Source: Rathayibacter sp. VKM Ac-2804 (GTDB taxonomy: Bacteria; Actinomycetota; Actinomycetes; Actinomycetales; Microbacteriaceae). Taken from it: a stretch of 64,000 nucleotides of DNA. Below the pieces are notes generated by a model, which worked only from the letters and a program-made list of their open reading frames with translations, made no database searches and was not told the origin of the DNA. Of this stretch, positions 60,287 to 64,000 are shown in pieces; the first letter of the stretch is position 1; every line of letters starts with the position of its first letter. The stretch covers positions 992,001 through 1,056,000 of the forward strand of contig NZ_CP047420.1 of NCBI RefSeq assembly GCF_009866655.1. Reading direction: 5' to 3'. The translations under genes were made by a program, and so were the position numbers.

Positions 60287-61777
60287 TCAGCCGAAGGGGA
60301 TCGCCCCGACCAGGACGCCGACCGCGAGCATCACCAGCGACACGATCACCGCGCGCCAGAGCACCTTGCGGTGGTGGTCGCCCAGGTTGACCGCGGCGAG
60401 CGAGACCAGCAGCAGGATCGCCGGGACCAGCGGGCTCTGCAGGTGCACGGGCTGGCCGGTGATCGAGGCGCGGGCCATCTCGACCGGGTCGATGCCGTAC
60501 TGCGCGGCGCTCTCGGAGAGCACCGGGAGGATGCCGTAGTAGAACGCGTCGTTCGACATGAAGAAGGTCATCGGGATGCTCAGCACGCCGGTGATCACGG
60601 CGAGGAACGGTCCGAGCGCGGGCGGGATGACGTCGACGACCCACTCGGCCATCGCGTCGACCATGCCGGTGCCGTTCAGGACGCCGATCAGCACGCCGGC
60701 GGCGAGGACCATCGAGACGACGCCGACGATGCTCGGCGCGTGCTTGACGATCTCGGACGCCTGGTCCTTCATCTTCGGGAAGTTGATCAGCAGCGCGACC
60801 GCGGAGCCGACCATGAAGACGTAGGGGAGCGGCAGGATGTCCGCGACGAGCAGCGTCATCACGGCCAGGGTCAGCACGAGGTTGACCCAGATCAGCTTCG
60901 GGCGGAGCGTCTCGCGCTCGGGGTCGAGCATCGTGTCGGCCATCGCGGTGTCGGCGTCGTCGGCCTGGACGCGGGCGGCGACGGCGACCTGGGCGCCGCG
61001 CAGCGACTCCGGGCCGCGGAGGAAGGAGAAGCGCTCGCGGGCGACGGTGCGGATGCCGCCGGTGAGGGCGGCGAGGCCGCCGGTGCGGGCTCCGGAGCGG
61101 GACGACGAGCCGCGGCCGGCGCCGACGAGCTCCTGCTCGAGCATCGGCTCGGCCAGGGCGAGCGAGCCGAGGCGGCGGCGCTCGCCGAGTCCGAGGAACC
61201 AGGCGAAGACCAGCGTGACGGCGAGGCCGACGGCGAGCGAGGGCAGCATCGGCACGAAGATCTCGCTCGGCGAGACCTGCAGCGCCGCGGCGGCGCGCAC
61301 CGTGGGGCCGCCCCAGGGCACGATGTTGAGCGTGCCGTTGGCGAGGCCGGCGACGCAGGTGAGGACGACGGGGTTCATCCCGAGGCGGAGGTAGATCGGC
61401 AGCATCGCGGCGGTGGTCACGATGAAGGTGGTCGAGCCGTCACCGTCGAGCGAGACCGCGCCGGCGAGCAGCGCGGTGCCGAGGACGACCTTGGCCGGGT
61501 CGTCGCCGAGCGCGCGGACGATGAAGCGGATCAGCGGGTCGAAGAGGCCGACGTCGATCATGATGCCGAAGTACATGATCGCGAACATCAGCAGGGCGGC
61601 CGTGGGGGCGAGGCTGCCGATCGCCTCGAGCACCATGTCGCCGATGCCGAGACCGGCGCCGGCGAAGAGCCCGAAGATCGTCGGGACGACGATCAGGGCG
61701 ACCATGGGCGTGAGCCGCTTGGTCATGATCAGGGCCATGAAGGCCAGGATCATCGTGAATCCGAGTACTACCAACAC
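60287..61777 (-). CDS. CitMHS-family citrate (metal-citrate) transporter
   Basis: A 496-residue transporter with about 12 helices. LDGDGSTTFIVTTAAMLPIYLRLG and FMSNDAFYYGILPVL are CitMHS signatures, and a cytosolic loop (about 212-290) is Arg/Ser-rich. GTG 61777 follows GAAGGAG. These carry Mg- or Ca-citrate with protons. It is divergent from a CitA/DcuS-type sensor kinase with a regulator, so it is probably induced by citrate or a related acid. Confidence 0.93.
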   Translation of the reverse strand: MLVVLGFTMILAFMALIMTKRLTPMVALIVVPTIFGLFAGAGLGIGDMVLEAIGSLAPTAALLMFAIMYFGIMIDVGLFDPLIRFIVRALGDDPAKVVLGTALLAGAVSLDGDGSTTFIVTTAAMLPIYLRLGMNPVVLTCVAGLANGTLNIVPWGGPTVRAAAALQVSPSEIFVPMLPSLAVGLAVTLVFAWFLGLGERRRLGSLALAEPMLEQELVGAGRGSSSRSGARTGGLAALTGGIRTVARERFSFLRGPESLRGAQVAVAARVQADDADTAMADTMLDPERETLRPKLIWVNLVLTLAVMTLLVADILPLPYVFMVGSAVALLINFPKMKDQASEIVKHAPSIVGVVSMVLAAGVLIGVLNGTGMVDAMAEWVVDVIPPALGPFLAVITGVLSIPMTFFMSNDAFYYGILPVLSESAAQYGIDPVEMARASITGQPVHLQSPLVPAILLLVSLAAVNLGDHHRKVLWRAVIVSLVMLAVGVLVGAIPFG

Positions 61778-61887
61778 TGCTGACTCCTTCGTCGTGGTGC
61801 GTCCGGGATCCCGCGGCGGGCTCTCCAGGTCGTGGACACACTAGGCAGCCCGGGCCGCCCGGCCCGGGTATCGCTCATTAGCGCGCG

Positions 61888-61924
61888 ATCTGCGCATAGT
61901 GTGGGTTCTGCGCATTCTGCGCAT
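61888..61924. promoter_or_regulatory. triple TCTGCGCAT direct repeats in the divergent citrate promoter region
   Basis: Copies at 61888-61897 (ATCTGCGCAT), 61906-61915 and 61915-61924 (both TTCTGCGCAT), spaced 18 and 9 bases. They sit between the citrate transporter and the two-component operon and are likely binding sites for the response regulator encoded at 63673. Confidence 0.6.
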
Positions 61925-61972
61925 CAGGATCATCACGACCGGCTCGGTCACCACGACGGCGAGGAGGCCCCG

Positions 61973-63676
61973 ATGCGCTTCGCGACCCACGTGCTCGTGC
62001 TGCAGCTCGCCACCGTCGCGGCGGCCGTCCTGGTCTGCGCGGGGCTGGTGACCGCTTTGAGCGTGCAGCAGCTGCAGGGCGAGGCGGAGGAGACGGCGCT
62101 CGCCATCGCCCGCACCGTCGCCGAGGACTCCGACGTGCGCGACGCCGTCGCCGCCTCCTCCGCCGACCCGGCCGTGCCCTCCCGCGCGGAGCTCGAGGGC
62201 GGGACGCTCGAGACCGCCGCCGAGGCCATCGAGGAGCGCACCGGCGCGCTCTTCGTCGTGATCACCGACGACCGCGGCATCCGGCTCGCCCACCCCGACC
62301 CCGAGCGACTCGGCGAGGTGGTCTCGACGAGTGCGGAGGAGGCGCTCGCCGGCCGGGAGTCGGTGTCCTGGGGCACCGGCACGCTCGGCGAGTCCGCGCG
62401 GGCGAAAGTGCCGGTCTACGGACCGGACGGCGCGCGCGTGGTCGGCGAGGTGAGCATCGGCTTCGCCCGCTCCAGCGTCTTCGACGACCTGCCGACCGCG
62501 CTGCTGGGCGTGCTCGCGGCGGCGCTCGCCGGGCTCGTGCTCGCGGCCGTCGCCTCGGTCTTCATCCGGCGCCGGCTGCTGCGGCTGACGCTCGGCCTCG
62601 CGCCGGAGGAGCTCACCGCGCTGGTGCAGGACCAGGCCGCGGTGCTCGACGGGGTCGACGAGGGGGTGCTCGCCCTCGACCGCGACGGGCGGGTCGGCGT
62701 CTGCAACGCGCGCGCCGCCGCGATCCTCGGCTCGGAGGATCCGACCGGTCGCGCCCTGCACGGCCGCGCGCTCGCCGACCTCGGGCTGCCGCAGCCGCTC
62801 GCCGACGCGATCGCCGCGGCCCTCGCCTCGACGGAGCCCTCCCGCGGGAACGGCGAGGAGGGCTTCGTCGTGCGCTCCCGCATCGTCTACGTGGACATCC
62901 GGCGGGTGACCCGGGGCGACCGCGATCTCGGCGTCGTGGTGGTGCTGCGCGATCGGACGGCGCTCGCCGCGCTCAGCCGGCGCCTCGACGCCGTCGGCGC
63001 GATGACCAACGCGCTGCGGGTGCAGCGGCACGAGTTCGCCAACCGTCTGCACGTGGTGGCCGGTCTGCTCGATGCGGGCCGGACGGGGTCGGCGCGCGAG
63101 TACCTCGACGAGGTGCTGACCCGCGGGCCGCTGAAGTACCCGGTGCAGCACGCCGACCGGCTGCAGGAGCCCTACCTCCAGGCGCTGGTCGGCGCGAAGG
63201 GGATCGAGGCGGCCGAGCGCGGCGTCCTGCTGACCCTCGGCGAGGAGACGCTGGTGCGCGGGACGGTGATCGAGCCGGAGGACGTCGCGACGGTGGTCGG
63301 CAACCTCGTCGACAACGCGGTGCGCGCGGCCGTCGAGGGGAGCCGCGACGTGCGCTTCGTCGAGGTCGAGCTGCTCGACGACGGCGACGCGCTCTTCGTG
63401 ACGGTGGCGGACTCCGGCGACGGCGTCGCGGATCCGGAGTCGCTCTTCGCCCGCGGGCCGGGCGCGGTGGACGAGGACGACGACCGCGTGCACGGCCGCG
63501 GCTTCGGACTGCCGCTCTGCCGCGAGGTCGCGGCGCGGCGCGGCGGCGAGGTGTGGCTGGCGGACGCCGGTGGCGAGTCCTCCGGGGCGGTGCTCTGCGC
63601 GCGGCTGCCGGGCGCGGTGCTGCCGCCGGAGGACGAGCTGCGCGACGAGTCGCGGCTCGAGGAGGAGGACCGATGA
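61973..63676 (+). CDS. CitA/DcuS-type sensor histidine kinase
   Basis: A 567-residue membrane kinase: helix 1 (about 7-29), extracytoplasmic PAS-like (Cache) sensor (about 30-170; ERTGALFVVITDDRGIRLAH), helix 2 (about 175-197), cytosolic PAS (about 215-310), then RVQRHEFANRLHVVAGLL with the phospho-accepting His near 353 in a SPOB-type dimerisation helix. The ATPase shows NLVDNAVRAA and DSGDGVADP and a GRGFGLPLCREVA box. ATG 61973 follows GAGGAGG. It overlaps the regulator gene by four bases (ATGA). It likely senses citrate or C4-dicarboxylates. Confidence 0.93.
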   Translation: MRFATHVLVLQLATVAAAVLVCAGLVTALSVQQLQGEAEETALAIARTVAEDSDVRDAVAASSADPAVPSRAELEGGTLETAAEAIEERTGALFVVITDDRGIRLAHPDPERLGEVVSTSAEEALAGRESVSWGTGTLGESARAKVPVYGPDGARVVGEVSIGFARSSVFDDLPTALLGVLAAALAGLVLAAVASVFIRRRLLRLTLGLAPEELTALVQDQAAVLDGVDEGVLALDRDGRVGVCNARAAAILGSEDPTGRALHGRALADLGLPQPLADAIAAALASTEPSRGNGEEGFVVRSRIVYVDIRRVTRGDRDLGVVVVLRDRTALAALSRRLDAVGAMTNALRVQRHEFANRLHVVAGLLDAGRTGSAREYLDEVLTRGPLKYPVQHADRLQEPYLQALVGAKGIEAAERGVLLTLGEETLVRGTVIEPEDVATVVGNLVDNAVRAAVEGSRDVRFVEVELLDDGDALFVTVADSGDGVADPESLFARGPGAVDEDDDRVHGRGFGLPLCREVAARRGGEVWLADAGGESSGAVLCARLPGAVLPPEDELRDESRLEEEDR

Positions 63677-64000
63677 CCCCGGATCAGCAGGAGCGCACCG
63701 TGCTCGTCGTCGACGACGACTTCCGGGTGGCGCAGCTGCACGCCGACCTCGTCGACACCCGGCAGGGCCTGCGGGCGCTGCCGCCGGTGCACACCGCCCG
63801 GGCCGCTCGCGCCGCGGTGCTCGAGCACGCGCCGGACCTGCTGCTGCTCGACGTGCACCTGCCGGACCAGAGCGGGATCGCGCTGCTGCGGGAGCTGGAG
63901 ACGGACGCGTTCGTGGTGAGCGCCGCCTCGGACGGGGCGACGGTGCGCAAGGCCCTGCACGCGGGGGCGCTGGGCTACCTGATCAAGCCGTTCGACGCGC
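63673..64000 (+). CDS. response regulator (CitB/DcuR-type), truncated by window end
   Basis: The first 109 residues of a receiver domain: VLVVDDDFRVAQLHADLVDT with the acidic pocket, phospho-acceptor Asp in LLLLDVHLPDQSG, and switch Ser/Thr and Lys in VSAASDG and LIKPFDA. The helix-turn-helix output lies beyond the window. It overlaps the sensor kinase and probably acts on the repeats at 61888-61924. Confidence 0.93.
   Translation, partial: MTPDQQERTVLVVDDDFRVAQLHADLVDTRQGLRALPPVHTARAARAAVLEHAPDLLLLDVHLPDQSGIALLRELETDAFVVSAASDGATVRKALHAGALGYLIKPFDA

Overview
The window is a GC-rich, densely packed actinobacterial chromosome segment. GTG starts are frequent, and ATGA/GTGA overlaps join genes into operons. 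Lipoprotein and Tat-type signals, a GlnX-GlnH-PknG signalling operon, a DUF222 HNH protein, secreted proteins with an RRSV...AWTVP-type leader and F420/FMN luciferase-like enzymes all fit Actinobacteria. Microbacteriaceae (Rathayibacter- or Curtobacterium-like) is my inference from general resemblance, not a computed placement. I saw no rRNA, tRNA, CRISPR, phage or insertion sequence.

Layout. 1-9.3 kb: the 3' end of a DEAD-box helicase, a fasciclin lipoprotein, a copper-linked trio (membrane protein, YcnI, CopC), a HAD hydrolase, a DUF222-HNH protein, a DUF2071 protein and a divergent LysR/EamA pair. 9.4-19.5 kb: an eight-gene, tightly overlapping signalling operon: TelA-like protein, small unknown, CbxX-type AAA ATPase, GlnX-like membrane sensor, GlnH-like lipoprotein, helical unknown (apparently frameshifted), PknG-type kinase, zinc-ribbon PP2C phosphatase. 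19.6-24.3 kb: a beta-alanine/malonate-semialdehyde-type module (CoA-acylating dehydrogenase, PucR regulator, class III aminotransferase). 24.5-26.2 kb: a ZIP transporter and a GH114-like lipoprotein. 26.2-28.4 kb: a vWA protein and a zinc-ribbon/FHA protein, which look like displaced partners of the PknG operon. 28.5-33.9 kb: a minus-strand operon of a small secreted beta/gamma-crystallin-like protein, two nearly identical 297-residue lipoproteins, an HlyD/PG-binding adaptor and a MacB-type ABC fusion.

34.3-44 kb: a second Ser/Thr kinase, a sugar ABC importer without an ATPase gene, a flavin monooxygenase/FMN reductase pair and a circularly permuted ATP-grasp/alpha-E/transglutaminase operon. 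44-53.8 kb: MarR-MFS, EamA, a histidine phosphatase, an endonuclease/exonuclease/phosphatase-fold protein, secreted small proteins, a fatty-acid desaturase, PspA and a long TPM-domain protein. 54-64 kb: a 53-residue protein, an Old Yellow Enzyme, a secreted PG-binding-like protein, an LCP-family enzyme, two small acidic proteins, an F420-type oxidoreductase, a TSUP transporter, and a CitMHS transporter divergent from a CitA/DcuS-type two-component system that runs off the end.

A recurrent palindromic repeat of about 40 bp is scattered through the intergenic gaps (13 copies seen). Four pairs are arranged as head-to-head doublets of about 115-130 bp, a REP/BIME-like architecture. The most interesting biology is the amino-acid-sensing PknG network together with its split vWA/FHA arm, and the uncharacterised crystallin-like/duplicated-lipoprotein/MacB export operon.
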